Shown: positions 17,768 to 27,354, counted from the stretch's first letter. The stretch: DNA of 64,000 nucleotides from Candidatus Galacturonatibacter soehngenii (GCF_008830185.1 NZ_WAGX01000005.1:558001-622000), one strand, 5' to 3'. Notes: generated by a model from the letters alone, not told the origin. Made by a program: numbers and translations.

Positions 17768-17797
17768 TTGCACCATAAAGCAGAACTATGATATAAT
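17768..17797 (+). promoter_or_regulatory. Likely promoter of the diguanylate cyclase gene
   Basis: TTGCAC (17768-17773), 18-bp spacer, TATAAT (17792-17797), 52 bp before the ATG. The -35 overlaps a TGCACCATA motif shared with the duplicated elements. Confidence 0.6.
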
Positions 17798-17848
17798 ATA
17801 CACAATAATAGCGTAAAACGTCGTATAAAAACATAAGAAGGTGAACCA

Positions 17849-18937
17849 ATGAAAAACTTCGATGAGCTATATCTAAAATGGCGAAAGAATTTTAACTATA
17901 TCGCTTTACTGGTTGCATGTATTACACTTATACTTGAAATAGTGATATCCCCTCTATTATTCCATTATCTTCCTCAAACGATTAAGTTACCAACCTTTCA
18001 ATATATCTTGCTATATATCGTATTACCCTCCTCAATTAATTTTTTACTTGTTATAATCGGACGTCGCTCATTATCATGTAAAAGGCTTTCCGAGCGTGCT
18101 AAAAATTATTACTCTATCATAATCTTATCTACACAATTTCTAGTAATTGCTTGTGTACATAATGTATTTACTATTACCATCACTGTACTTTGCTTCCCAA
18201 TCTTTTTGACTCTTATTTACAGCGATAGAAAAATGACTTCTACAATAACACTTATTACCGTCGTTTTTGTAAGTATTAGCATTGTTTTTGCCTTACTAGA
18301 CTCCTATCCCAATGATACTTTTTTTCTTCTTCATACTTTCGTTGCTTACATATTATTATTTGGCTGTTATATCACAACAATCCTTCTCCTTAATATTGAG
18401 AATGCAAAAAATGATATTTTAAAAGCAAGCTCATTTAAACAGTTACAATTAGAAGAACTTTTAAAATGCGATTCTTTGACTGGTCTACATAATATGTCAA
18501 CTTTTTATAACATGTTAGATACTTGTATTAAGAACAACGAAACGCCTTTAACCATTGCAGTGATTGATATTGACAATTTCAAATTAGTAAATGATACTTG
18601 GGGGCACGAAAAAGGAAACGAGGTTCTCATCTATCTTGCAGCACAGTTACAATTTTCCTGTAATATTTACGGGCATGTGTTTCGCTATGGTGGTGAAGAA
18701 TTTACTATTATTTTCCCCAGAACCTCTCCTTTAGAGGCAAAGACAATGATAGAAACCGCACAGAATAATCTTTATCATTATGTCTTTGATTTTATGCCGA
18801 ATCAACGAATTACTTTTAGTTGTGGTATTGCTAGCTATCCTTCTAGTACATATAGCCCTCAAGATTTTTTTGAGATGGCTGATAAAGTAATGTATCAAGC
18901 AAAGCTTTCTGGGAAAAATAAAGTATTGATTGGTTAA
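17849..18937 (+). CDS. Membrane-bound diguanylate cyclase (GGDEF)
   Basis: 362 residues: about six hydrophobic segments in residues 17-183, then a GGDEF domain with the catalytic GGEEF at 281-285 and the upstream IDIDNFKLVNDTWGH metal/substrate block. It should make cyclic di-GMP from two GTP and so bias the cell between motility and surface life. No inhibitory-site RxxD is evident five residues before the GGEEF motif (the stretch reads NIYGHVFRY). AGAAGGTG precedes the ATG. It is divergent from a chemoreceptor with a comparable membrane input domain, suggesting a shared motility-related role. Confidence 0.92.
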   Translation: MKNFDELYLKWRKNFNYIALLVACITLILEIVISPLLFHYLPQTIKLPTFQYILLYIVLPSSINFLLVIIGRRSLSCKRLSERAKNYYSIIILSTQFLVIACVHNVFTITITVLCFPIFLTLIYSDRKMTSTITLITVVFVSISIVFALLDSYPNDTFFLLHTFVAYILLFGCYITTILLLNIENAKNDILKASSFKQLQLEELLKCDSLTGLHNMSTFYNMLDTCIKNNETPLTIAVIDIDNFKLVNDTWGHEKGNEVLIYLAAQLQFSCNIYGHVFRYGGEEFTIIFPRTSPLEAKTMIETAQNNLYHYVFDFMPNQRITFSCGIASYPSSTYSPQDFFEMADKVMYQAKLSGKNKVLIG

Positions 18938-18957
18938 GGAAAAAGTCTCTTAAAACA

Positions 18958-18995
18958 GAGGAAAGACCAAAAGAAAGTTCTCTTGGTCTTTCCTC
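18958..18995. terminator. Bidirectional terminator between diguanylate cyclase and thioredoxin
   Basis: GAGGAAAGACCAA (18958-18970) pairs with TTGGTCTTTCCTC (18983-18995); the two genes converge on it. Confidence 0.8.
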
Positions 18996-19002
18996 TTATT
19001 CT

Positions 19003-19317
19003 TTACTCTACTACCATTGCTAAAATACTTTGCTTACTTTGAATACCTACAGTGCTCTTTACGATCTTACCATCTTTCATGGAAACAAGGGTTGGAATAC
19101 TCATAACGTTAAAAACCTTGGCAAGCTCTGGTTCTTCGTCTATGTTTACTTTACCGATTTTTGCTGCATGCTTTGTCTCCTCTGCTACCTGATCTACAAT
19201 CGGTGCTACCATTTTACACGGACCACACCAAGTTGCCCAAAAGTCCAGTAAAACGGGTTTATCTGATTTTAAAACCTCTTTTTCAAAATTTTGTTTTGTA
19301 ATCTTTAATGCTCCCAT
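19003..19317 (-). CDS. trxA: Thioredoxin
   Basis: 104-residue thioredoxin, the normal length, with the redox-active WCGPC (C31 and C34) and the cis-proline region MSIPTLVSMKDG. It reduces protein disulfides in the cytoplasm using electrons from thioredoxin reductase, which is not encoded nearby. The start is the ATG at 19315-19317 because GAGGAG lies seven bases upstream; an 11-residue in-frame extension lacks a ribosome site. It is a single gene with its own terminator. Confidence 0.95.
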   Translation of the reverse strand: MGALKITKQNFEKEVLKSDKPVLLDFWATWCGPCKMVAPIVDQVAEETKHAAKIGKVNIDEEPELAKVFNVMSIPTLVSMKDGKIVKSTVGIQSKQSILAMVVE

Positions 19318-19542
19318 ATGTTTACTCCTCTCAAAATAAAATAATTTCATTTGTTGCTTATAATTCTATTATAATGATTTCTCATTATTTATCTGTGATA
19401 GCATCACACACTCTTATCGTACGAATGCATATAATGAATCATTTATACTTTTATCACTTTTACAAGGATTTGCTTTTGTAGTTATTATATTTATGTAAAA
19501 AAAAAGGCTTTGTGCCTGTTTCTTTACAAAACTCACAGCTAA

Positions 19543-19582
19543 AAAAAAATGAGCAAGACTTTTTTTGTCTTACTCATTTTTT
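19543..19582 (-). terminator. Terminator of the cytidylate-kinase-like gene
   Basis: AAAATGAGCAAGAC pairs with GTCTTACTCATTTT around a T-rich loop (one C-A mismatch). It starts five bases after the stop codon on the minus strand and ends in an A/T tract. Confidence 0.75.
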
Positions 19583-19586
19583 ATTC

Positions 19587-20213
19587 TTATTGAATACGTA
19601 TGTTAATGTATTCTTTAATTAGGGTAACTGCTTGTGCAAAGGTTAGTTCACTAGTATTAATACAAAGATCATAATTTGCTGCATTATCCCATCTTCTCTT
19701 TGTATAGTATTCGTAATACGCCGCTCTATGTTTATCAATTGATTCAATCTTTTTTTGTATTTCTTTTCTTGAACCGTGGGACATCTTTTCTAACGTATCA
19801 ATACAATGTTCGAGTGGCGCATGTACAAAGATTCGAATCACATTCTTATGATCCTTTAAGATATAGTCTGCACATCTCCCCACTATAATGCATGACTTCT
19901 CCTCTTCTTTTGCCAGTTGCTTTATTACTTTTGCCTGATAATTAAAAAGATTGTCATTTGAAATGAAATCATCGCTATCTGGTGTAATAATTTCACCAGA
20001 GTAAGATTTTCTCATAATCTTATAAAGAAAGCTTTCCTTAATCTTTTCGTCTGCTTTTCCAAATAGTTCTTCACTAATTCCGCTCTCATCGGATGCAAGG
20101 CGAAGAAGCTCTCTGTCGTAATAATGTATTCCAAGCTCTTCTGAAAGCATCTTTCCTATGGTTCTACCACCACTTCCATACCCTCTTGCAATAGTGATTA
20201 CATATTTACTCAT
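19587..20213 (-). CDS. Cytidylate-kinase-like family protein
   Basis: 208 residues. The N-terminal P-loop-like ITIARGYGSGGRTIGKML and the nucleoside-kinase pattern YDRELLRLASDES, CIIVGRCADYIL and IRIFVHAPLEHCI place it in the cytidylate kinase-like family, which is widespread in Clostridia and distinct from the housekeeping Cmk. A phosphotransfer role on a nucleotide is expected but the substrate is not established. The start ATG at 20211-20213 has GGGAGGG upstream; seven further residues are possible in frame but unsupported. It is a single gene just downstream of the livF end. Confidence 0.82.
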   Translation of the reverse strand: MSKYVITIARGYGSGGRTIGKMLSEELGIHYYDRELLRLASDESGISEELFGKADEKIKESFLYKIMRKSYSGEIITPDSDDFISNDNLFNYQAKVIKQLAKEEEKSCIIVGRCADYILKDHKNVIRIFVHAPLEHCIDTLEKMSHGSRKEIQKKIESIDKHRAAYYEYYTKRRWDNAANYDLCINTSELTFAQAVTLIKEYINIRIQ

Positions 20214-20268
20214 AAAATCCCTCCCAATTATCATTTTTGCTGCTTGGATCTAAGCAAATTATACCATA

Positions 20269-20979
20269 TTATTCTCCTAAATATGCCTTTTTAACAGAAT
20301 CATTTTCCAGTAAATCCTTAGCTGCTCCTTCTAAAACAATATTACCTGTTTCCAGAACATATGCCCTATCTGCAATGGATAATGCTTTTTTGGCATTTTG
20401 CTCTACCACAAGAACAGTTGTACCACTGGCACTGATTTCCTTGATAATATCAAATATTTCGGATACAAATATTGGTGATAATCCCATGGAAGGTTCATCC
20501 ATTAAAATAATCTTTGGATGTGACATTAACGCACGTCCCATCGCAAGCATCTGCTGTTCACCACCACTTAGTGTTCCAGCCATTTGAGATTTTCTCTCTT
20601 CTAGTCTTGGAAAGCGTTTATAAATGACTTTCAGCGTATCTTCGATCTCTTGCTTATCCGTTCTCGTATAAGCACCTAGCTTTAAATTCTCAAGTACGGA
20701 TAAATCTGCAAATACTCTTCTTCCTTCTGGTACATGTGCCATTCCAAGAGAAACAATTTTATGTCCAGGCAACTTTGTAATGTCTTTGCCCTCAAATTCT
20801 ATTTTCCCAGCTTTGCATTTTAATAATCCCGTAACGGTATGAAGAATCGTTGTTTTACCAGCTCCATTTGCACCAATTAGCGCAATTACTTCACCTTGTT
20901 CTACTTCAAAGTTGATACCGCGGATTGCCTGTATCATACCATAACTTACTTCTAAATCTGTTATCTTTAACATTGCCAT
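20269..20979 (-). CDS. livF: Branched-chain amino acid ABC transporter ATPase LivF
   Basis: 236-residue ATPase. Walker A is GANGAGKTT (36-44), the ABC signature LSGGEQQ lies near residue 138 and Walker B is IILMDEPSMGL. The short, signature-typical sequence (FADLSVLENLKLGAYTR, VLVVEQNAKKALSIADRAYVLETG) is that of LivF, which pairs with LivG to power uptake of Leu/Ile/Val or similar amino acids. It is the last gene of livJHMGF, 14 bp after livG. Confidence 0.95.
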   Translation of the reverse strand: MAMLKITDLEVSYGMIQAIRGINFEVEQGEVIALIGANGAGKTTILHTVTGLLKCKAGKIEFEGKDITKLPGHKIVSLGMAHVPEGRRVFADLSVLENLKLGAYTRTDKQEIEDTLKVIYKRFPRLEERKSQMAGTLSGGEQQMLAMGRALMSHPKIILMDEPSMGLSPIFVSEIFDIIKEISASGTTVLVVEQNAKKALSIADRAYVLETGNIVLEGAAKDLLENDSVKKAYLGE

Positions 20980-20993
20980 GCGTTTATCCTCTC

Positions 20994-21752
20994 CTATTCT
21001 CCAAGATATGCTGTAATAACTTCTGGATCGTTTAATACCACCTCAGGTGTACCAGTTGTAAGCTCTGTTCCAAAATTTAACACAGTAAGCTTTTCACAAA
21101 TACCTGTAACCAATTTCATATCATGTTCAATTAATAGGATTGTAATTTCAAATTTGTTGCGGATAAAACGAATGGTATCCATAAGCTCTGCTGTCTCATT
21201 TGGATTCATTCCTGCCGCTGGCTCATCTAATAACAACAGCTTTGGATTGGTTGCAAGAGCCCTTGCAATCTCTAATTTTCTTTGCTCTCCATATGGAAGA
21301 TTGGAGGCTAGAAGACCCGCGTATTCCTTCATTCCAAATACATCCAATATTTCAAGTGCTCTCTGATCCATAGCCGCTTCTGTCTTTTTATATTTGCCAA
21401 GATGAAGTAATCCACTTGCCAAAGAATAATTATATTCGTTATGCAAGGCAACCTTTACATTATCAAGTACTGTCATTTTCCCAAACAAACGAATGTTTTG
21501 AAACGTTCTTGCAACTCCACTTTGGCAAATCTGTGCTGGGTTCTTACCCACCAAATTCGTTCCATCTAATAGAATACTCCCATCTGTTGGAAGATAAACG
21601 CCAGTAAGCATATTAAACACTGTAGTTTTACCAGCTCCATTTGGACCAATTAATCCATACAAACAACCTTTTTCAATGGTTATATTAAAATCATCAACTG
21701 CGCGTAAACCACCAAAGGAAATTCCTAAATTTTTAACTTCTAATAATGCCAT
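20994..21752 (-). CDS. livG: Branched-chain amino acid ABC transporter ATPase LivG
   Basis: 252-residue ATPase with Walker A GPNGAGKTT, a LivG-typical signature NLPYGEQRKLEIARALA in place of LSGGQ, and Walker B LLLLDEPAAGMN. It forms the second nucleotide-binding subunit of the amino acid importer. AAAGGAGG precedes the ATG, three bases after the livM stop, so translation is probably coupled. Confidence 0.95.
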   Translation of the reverse strand: MALLEVKNLGISFGGLRAVDDFNITIEKGCLYGLIGPNGAGKTTVFNMLTGVYLPTDGSILLDGTNLVGKNPAQICQSGVARTFQNIRLFGKMTVLDNVKVALHNEYNYSLASGLLHLGKYKKTEAAMDQRALEILDVFGMKEYAGLLASNLPYGEQRKLEIARALATNPKLLLLDEPAAGMNPNETAELMDTIRFIRNKFEITILLIEHDMKLVTGICEKLTVLNFGTELTTGTPEVVLNDPEVITAYLGE

Positions 21753-21755
21753 GAT

Positions 21756-22727
21756 TTACGCCTCCTTTTTTGTCTTTTTCAATTTTAAAAAGATATCACT
21801 TGATAAAATGCGTTGTTTTATTTGAGAAGAATTAAATATCATCATTGCAATTAGCACAACTGCATATAAGAACATTCTAAATTCATCTGCACTACGTAAC
21901 ATCTCTGGTAATATCGTAAGAATGATAGCGGCAATTACAGAACCTTTTATACTTCCCATTCCTCCAAGTACCACGATAACTAAAATCTCGATCGACTTAT
22001 TATAATCAAATGTAGTTGGTTTTAAAGTACCTACATTATGACCATAAATAACACCTGCAATCCCTGCAAAAAATGCAGCAACCACAAAAGCCATAACTTT
22101 GAATTTACTTACATTAATACCAACTGCTTCCGCTGCAATATAATTATCACGAATCGAGCATACTGCTCTACCTTGTCTTGAATTTACCATATTTTTAATC
22201 GCAAATATCGTGATTACGGTTAAGAAAAATACATATCCAAAATTTTTATAGTTTCCATGAAGTTCAATGTTTGATAATCCCATTGCACCATTGGTAATCT
22301 TTAATGAGTTAATAATTGATTTGATAATTTCACCAAATGCTAAAGTAACAATCGCTAAGTAATCTCCGCGAAGTCTAAGTACTGGTACACCTATAATAAC
22401 ACCGAATAATGATGCCACCAATCCTCCTGCTATGAGCGCAATTGGAAACTCTATTATCATTGGCAGATTTAAGTTCATCGTAACCAATGCCCCTGTATAA
22501 GCTCCTACTGACATAAAGCCTGCATGACCTAGGGTTAATTCGCCAAGAAATCCAGTTGTTAAGTTTAAAGAAACTGCAAGAATTACGTTAATGCATACTG
22601 GAATCAATAAACTTCGAAACTGACGGGTCAATAAATCCCCATAAAGAAGAAATTCAATGGCCGCGAATACAATGACGATAATTGCTAAATTCTTAATAAG
22701 CTGCTTATCTATTTGTTTGTTTTTCAT
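21756..22727 (-). CDS. livM: Branched-chain amino acid ABC transporter permease LivM
   Basis: 323-residue inner-membrane permease with about eight to nine hydrophobic segments and the LivM motif GFLGELTLGHAGFMSVGAY near the N-terminus, plus the EAA-type cytoplasmic loop region around IRDNYIAAEAVGINVSKFK. The ATG at 22725-22727 and a GTG one codon earlier are both within reach of the GGAGG; ATG was taken. It lies 15 bp after livH. Confidence 0.95.
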   Translation of the reverse strand: MKNKQIDKQLIKNLAIIVIVFAAIEFLLYGDLLTRQFRSLLIPVCINVILAVSLNLTTGFLGELTLGHAGFMSVGAYTGALVTMNLNLPMIIEFPIALIAGGLVASLFGVIIGVPVLRLRGDYLAIVTLAFGEIIKSIINSLKITNGAMGLSNIELHGNYKNFGYVFFLTVITIFAIKNMVNSRQGRAVCSIRDNYIAAEAVGINVSKFKVMAFVVAAFFAGIAGVIYGHNVGTLKPTTFDYNKSIEILVIVVLGGMGSIKGSVIAAIILTILPEMLRSADEFRMFLYAVVLIAMMIFNSSQIKQRILSSDIFLKLKKTKKEA

Positions 22728-22742
22728 CACTTGTTTCCTCCA

Positions 22743-23630
22743 TTAAACCTTTTCTTTTCTTATTTTACCAAGCAAACCAGATGGCTTAATTAATAAAACA
22801 AGAACAAGAATACCAAAAACGATTGCATCAGAAAGCTCCGTTGAGATATAAGCCTTTGATAAGCTCTCAATCAATCCTAAGATAATACCTCCAAGCATAG
22901 CTCCTGGAACACTACCAATTCCTCCAAGCACCGCTGCTACGAAGGCTTTGATACCAGGCATCGCTCCAAGCGTTGGCTTTAAAGACTGGTACTGGCAAAC
23001 ATAAAGAATTCCAGCAATGGAGGCAAGCGCAGAACCAATTGCGAAAGTTAATGATATAGTTTTATTTACATCAATACCCATTAACTCAGCGGCACCTTTG
23101 TCTTCTGCCACTGCACGCATTGCACTTCCCATCTTTGTCTTTTGAATAAACCAAGTAAGAGATATCATACAAATCGTTGTTACAATTAATGTAACAACCG
23201 TAATTCCTGAAATTGATAAACCACCAATCTTAATTCCTGCAAATTTAACGATTGATTCCTGTGGAATTGGAGTTGCACCAAAAATCAACAAGGAAACACT
23301 TTGTAATAAAAAACTAACACCGATTGCCGTAATAAGTACAGCTAAAGGTGGTGCCGAGCGAAGTGGTTTGTAAGCCACACGTTCAATTACTACACCAAAT
23401 ATTGTACAAACGACAAGTGATAGAAGTATTGCGAGAATCGCTGGTAAATGAAGTATGGATAAACCAACATAAAGTGCATATGCACCTACCATGATAATAT
23501 CACCATGTGCAAAGTTAATCATCTTTGCAATTCCATAAACCATTGTATAACCAAGAGCAATCAAAGCGTAAATACTACCACTTCGAAGCCCATTTATAAA
23601 TTGCTCTAAAATATTTTGAAGAATTCCCAT
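22743..23630 (-). CDS. livH: Branched-chain amino acid ABC transporter permease LivH
   Basis: 295-residue membrane permease, mostly hydrophobic, with the LivH signature YALIALGYTMVYGIAKMINFAHGD and the loop MRAVAEDKGAAELMGIDVNK that contacts the ATPases. Together with LivM it forms the membrane channel. GGAGGG precedes the ATG. It is separated from the binding-protein gene by 186 bp with two hairpins. Confidence 0.95.
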   Translation of the reverse strand: MGILQNILEQFINGLRSGSIYALIALGYTMVYGIAKMINFAHGDIIMVGAYALYVGLSILHLPAILAILLSLVVCTIFGVVIERVAYKPLRSAPPLAVLITAIGVSFLLQSVSLLIFGATPIPQESIVKFAGIKIGGLSISGITVVTLIVTTICMISLTWFIQKTKMGSAMRAVAEDKGAAELMGIDVNKTISLTFAIGSALASIAGILYVCQYQSLKPTLGAMPGIKAFVAAVLGGIGSVPGAMLGGIILGLIESLSKAYISTELSDAIVFGILVLVLLIKPSGLLGKIRKEKV

Positions 23631-23664
23631 TCTTTTACCCTCCTGCTTTTATAAGCCTTTATCT

Positions 23665-23770
23665 CAGCTGATAAATACAGCCTTTAATTCTTTAAAAGTT
23701 GTATTTATCAACTGAAATCTGTAAAAGATTGATAGCAGGAGTGAGCAACTCCCAAACCATCAATCTTTTA
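23665..23770 (-). promoter_or_regulatory. Two tandem hairpins between livJ and livH
   Basis: First stem CAGCTGATAAATACA (23665-23679) with TGTATTTATCAACTG (23700-23714, one mismatch); second stem TAAAAGATTGAT (23722-23733) with ATCAATCTTTTA (23759-23770), enclosing a GGAGT/ACTCC stem. Neither has a strong T tail outside the stem. Such hairpins after a binding-protein gene usually stabilise its mRNA or partly attenuate the permease genes. Confidence 0.65.
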
Positions 23771-23816
23771 CTATCTATTTCATCACTTCTTTTATGTTAC
23801 ATAAAATATATCATTC

Positions 23817-25007
23817 TTATTCTGCTGTATATTCACCATTTACAATTTTGATAAATTTAGCAGCTTTTTGTGGCTCGCCATCTTCTGTAAAGCTGATTTT
23901 TTCTCCTGTAAGACCATCTACAGAAATCTCAGTCATTGCTTTTACTAAATCTGCTGTTTTTGTTGATGCTGCTTTTTCCAATGCTGCTTTGATTACATAA
24001 ACACCATCGTAACCATCTGCTGCAAACTGATCTGGAGTCGCTTTATAAGCTTCGTTATATTTTGTAACAAAATCAGCGGCTGCTTTATCTCCTGAGAAGA
24101 ATGGACTTAAGAAAGTAGCTCCTTCTACAGTCGCTTTATCTGTAACCGTATCAAGAATTCCATCCCATCCATCGCTACCAAAGAAAGGTAATGTCATAGA
24201 AAGATCTGCTGCCTGCGTTACAATGTGAGATGCATCTCCGTAATAAATTGGAGCAAAAATTGCTTCTGCATCTGTTCCTTTGATTGAAGTAAGCTGTGTA
24301 TTAAAATCTTCTCCATCTGCAAATGCTTCTGCTGTTGTGATTGTTCCACCTAATTCTGCAACCTTTTTTGCAAATGCTTCGTATACACCTGTGCTATATT
24401 CATCTGAATTTTTATAGATAACTGCTACATTTTTAAATTTTAAATCTGTAATCATATGCTCAGCCATTGTCTCTCCTTGTAAAGGATCGGTAAAACAAAG
24501 ACGAAATACGTTAGTGTTCTTTGTAATATCTTGCGCTGAACCTGATGGAGTAAGCATTAATATATCATCTTCTTGTGCTAAATTTGCTACCGCTAAACAA
24601 GAACCTGAAGTAACTGCACCTAAAAGAGCGTCCATTTTGCTATCCATTAATGAGTTATATGCAGTAACTGCTTTATCTGGTGTAGCTTGATCGTCTTCGA
24701 ATTTAAGACTTAATTGAAGTGTCTTATCTCCAACCTTTACGCCACCTGCATCATTAATTTCTTTAATTGCAATTTCTGCGCCTTGTTTTACAGAAATTCC
24801 ATAAGAAGCGGCATCACCTGTAAGAGGTCCAATTCCACCAATTACATATGTTTCTCCACCTGCATTTGCACTAGAATCTGTGCTTGTATCTGTATTTGTA
24901 TCTGTTCCTTGCTTTGTATCAGTTTCTGATTTACTTTGACAGCCTGCAAGTGATGCAAGTGCTAAAGTTGTTGCCAAACCTAAAGCTACTAATCTTACTT
25001 TTTTCAT
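23817..25007 (-). CDS. livJ: Branched-chain amino acid ABC transporter binding lipoprotein LivJ/LivK
   Basis: 396-residue lipoprotein. The signal peptide ends in the lipobox LAGC (Cys near residue 23), followed by a low-complexity Thr/Asp/Ser linker (TDTNTDTSTDSSANAGG) and a periplasmic-binding-type fold with the LivJ start YVIGGIGPLTGDAASYG and the ligand block MLTPSGSAQDITKNTNVFRL. It binds the amino acid outside the cell for LivHMGF. It has a strong promoter (25080-25108) and is the first gene of the operon. Confidence 0.94.
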   Translation of the reverse strand: MKKVRLVALGLATTLALASLAGCQSKSETDTKQGTDTNTDTSTDSSANAGGETYVIGGIGPLTGDAASYGISVKQGAEIAIKEINDAGGVKVGDKTLQLSLKFEDDQATPDKAVTAYNSLMDSKMDALLGAVTSGSCLAVANLAQEDDILMLTPSGSAQDITKNTNVFRLCFTDPLQGETMAEHMITDLKFKNVAVIYKNSDEYSTGVYEAFAKKVAELGGTITTAEAFADGEDFNTQLTSIKGTDAEAIFAPIYYGDASHIVTQAADLSMTLPFFGSDGWDGILDTVTDKATVEGATFLSPFFSGDKAAADFVTKYNEAYKATPDQFAADGYDGVYVIKAALEKAASTKTADLVKAMTEISVDGLTGEKISFTEDGEPQKAAKFIKIVNGEYTAE

Positions 25008-25079
25008 AATATTCCTCCTGTTTCGACTGTGTCATGTGTACGCACATTTGCATCTGCTTAGCGTACAATATCAAAAACA

Positions 25080-25108
25080 AATATACCTTAAATGTGTTAA
25101 AATGTCAA
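25080..25108 (-). promoter_or_regulatory. Strong sigma-A promoter of the liv operon
   Basis: On the minus strand TTGACA (25103-25108), 17 bp, TATATT (25080-25085), about 70 bp upstream of livJ. The leader can form a GTACGC/GCGTAC stem (25038-25043 with 25061-25066). The remaining divergent region to 25297 shows no clear promoter for the plus-strand gene. Confidence 0.8.
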
Positions 25109-25297
25109 TGGAAAAGCGTTATAATGCTTTAGAATGCGTGAAATTGTTCAAATTAAAAAGTATAACGTATGAAGGAAAAACAATTCTATTATCTTGTTAA
25201 AATAGTTAAATTCTAAGAAATAATTCAACAAAATTTGCTTATACTAAAATAGATTACTATTAACAAAGCGATAAAACCTTTCAAAGGAGGTGTTCAA

Positions 25298-27354
25298 ATG
25301 ACAACAACTACAAAGCAACCCAATAGACTGTTACAAGAAAAATCACCGTATCTGCTTCAACATGCTTATAACCCTGTTAACTGGTACCCATGGAGTACAG
25401 ATGCATTTAAAAAAGCTGTAGCAGAAGATAAACCCATCTTTTTATCTATTGGGTATAGCTAACTTGTTATATTTATAGTACTTGTCATTGGTGCCATGTA
25501 ATGGCACATGAATCATTTGAAGACCAAGAGGTGGCTGATTATCTAAATGAACATTTTATATCAATAAAAGTGGATAAAGAAGAAAGACCTGATATTGATA
25601 GTATCTATATGTCTGTATGCCAAGGTCTAACTGGTAGTGGCGGTTGGCCACTCACTATATTTATGATGCCCAATCAAAAGCCTTTTTTTGCTGGAAGCTA
25701 TTTCCCAAAACACTCTCGCTACCAACTGCCTGGATTTTTGGATTTACTAAAGGCCATTCATGAAAAGTGGTTAAAAGACAGAAATGATCTGGTGCATACG
25801 AGCCTTGCAGTTACACAATCATTGCAAAAAGAATCGATGCAAGAGAGTTCGCAAAAGATAAATATAAAGACAATAGAAAAAGCTGCCAAAAATCTACTGC
25901 AACAATTTGATTCAACCTATGGCGGCTTTGGACATGCACCTAAATTTCCAACCCCGCATAATCTAATGTTTTTACTTCGTTATGCCGCTTTAAAACAAGA
26001 TAACATGGCCTTAAAAGCGGTAGAAAAAACACTTGACTCAATGTATCTTGGTGGTATCTTTGATCACGTAGGTTATGGTTTTTCCAGATATTCAACAGAT
26101 GAAAAATGGTTGGTTCCTCATTTTGAGAAGATGCTATATGACAATGCTTTGCTTGTACATGCATACATCGATACCTACCAATATACGGGTAAGCAATCGT
26201 ATAAAGAAATAGCAGAAATGACTCTCGCATATGTAGAGCGAGAATTAACACATCCAGAAGGGGGATTTTATTGCGCACAAGACGCTGACAGCGAAGGTGT
26301 GGAAGGAAAATATTATGTATTTGATCCTAAGGAAATCGAGCAAGTGCTCGGAAAAGAAGATGCAGCATATTTTAATTCCTATTTTGACATCACAAAAGAG
26401 GGAAATTTTGAAGGAAAGAGTATTCCGAATCGAATCAAGTCACTTCACCCCACTACGCCATTGGAAGATAAACGAATCAATGCAATGCGTACTAAAATAT
26501 ATGATTACCGTTATAAGCGAACAACGCTTCATAAAGATGATAAAATACTGACTTCTTGGAACGGAATCATGATTGGTGCTTTTGCAAAAGCTTATAAAGT
26601 ACTGCGTAAAGAAAAATACCTTCATCTGGCACAAGCGGCAGATTCCTTCCTTTGTAATCATTTGACAGATGGTACAACCCTTTTTGTTCATTATCGTGAT
26701 GGTAAGGCAAGTGGTGTAGGCCATATTGACGATTATGCTTTTTATAGCTGGGCTTTATTGGAATTATATGAAGCAACGCTAGAAACGGATTATCTAAGAC
26801 GCTCACTCTCTTGGATTACACAATTAATCGAACTCTTTTTTGATGATACAAGTGGAGGATTTTATTTATATTCTAGTGAGGCAGAGTCCTTAATTGCCCG
26901 TCCCAAAGAAGTATATGACGGCGCTATACCATCAGGAAATTCCGTTGCTGCTTACGTATTGGAAAAGCTATATCGCTTAACGGGGAATTTAAGCCTTCGA
27001 AAAACACTTGATAAACAGCTTAACTTTCTTACTAATGAAGTGGTTCACTATCCAAATGCTTTTTGCTTTTCTATGATGGCATTCATGCAAGAGTTATATC
27101 CTACAAAGGAATTGGTATGTGTCCTTCCAACTGATGAATCCATGGAGGAGTTAAATGAAATGATATCAAGTCATTTTCTTCCTCAATTGTCGATATTGGT
27201 AAAAACGAAACAGACAAAAGAAGCACTCTCTCAATTAGCAGAGTTTAGCAAAGATTACCCTTTGACAACGGATGAACCCTTCTTTTATCTATGTGAAAAT
27301 CATGCTTGTCTTGCCCCTGTTCATGATCTTACAAAAATTATCTCGTTATTATAG
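25298..27354 (+). pseudogene. DUF255/YyaL-type thioredoxin-domain protein, frame broken by a 20-bp insertion
   Basis: Starts at ATG 25298 with a very strong AAAGGAGG (25283-25290). The first 54 codons give the family start ([27 protein letters not shown]) and stop at TAA 25460-25462. The remaining 620-odd residues continue in another frame from 25474, including the CHWC thioredoxin-like motif and a six-hairpin epimerase-like C-terminal part, with no further damage. The change is an insertion of 20 bp (25459-25478) between two TATAG copies; without it the reading is IGYSTCHWCHVM, exactly the family sequence. Full length would be about 678 residues. Function of the family (human SPATA20 relative) is unknown. 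An internal start at 25501 would lack the CxxC and has no ribosome site. Confidence 0.9.
25454..25478 (+). other. 20-bp insertion with TATAG direct repeats inside the YyaL-type gene
   Basis: TATAG occurs at 25454-25458 and 25474-25478. The segment between contains the stop TAA and a small TAAC-TT-GTTA dyad. The TAT codon at 25454 (first frame) and the TAT at 25474 (second frame) are both in the frames to be joined. Confidence 0.85.

Noticed and set aside
25501-27354. Separate gene starting at ATG 25501
   Set aside because: There is no ribosome site, and this start would omit the CHWC motif; the upstream fragment with a strong ribosome site supplies the missing N-terminus.
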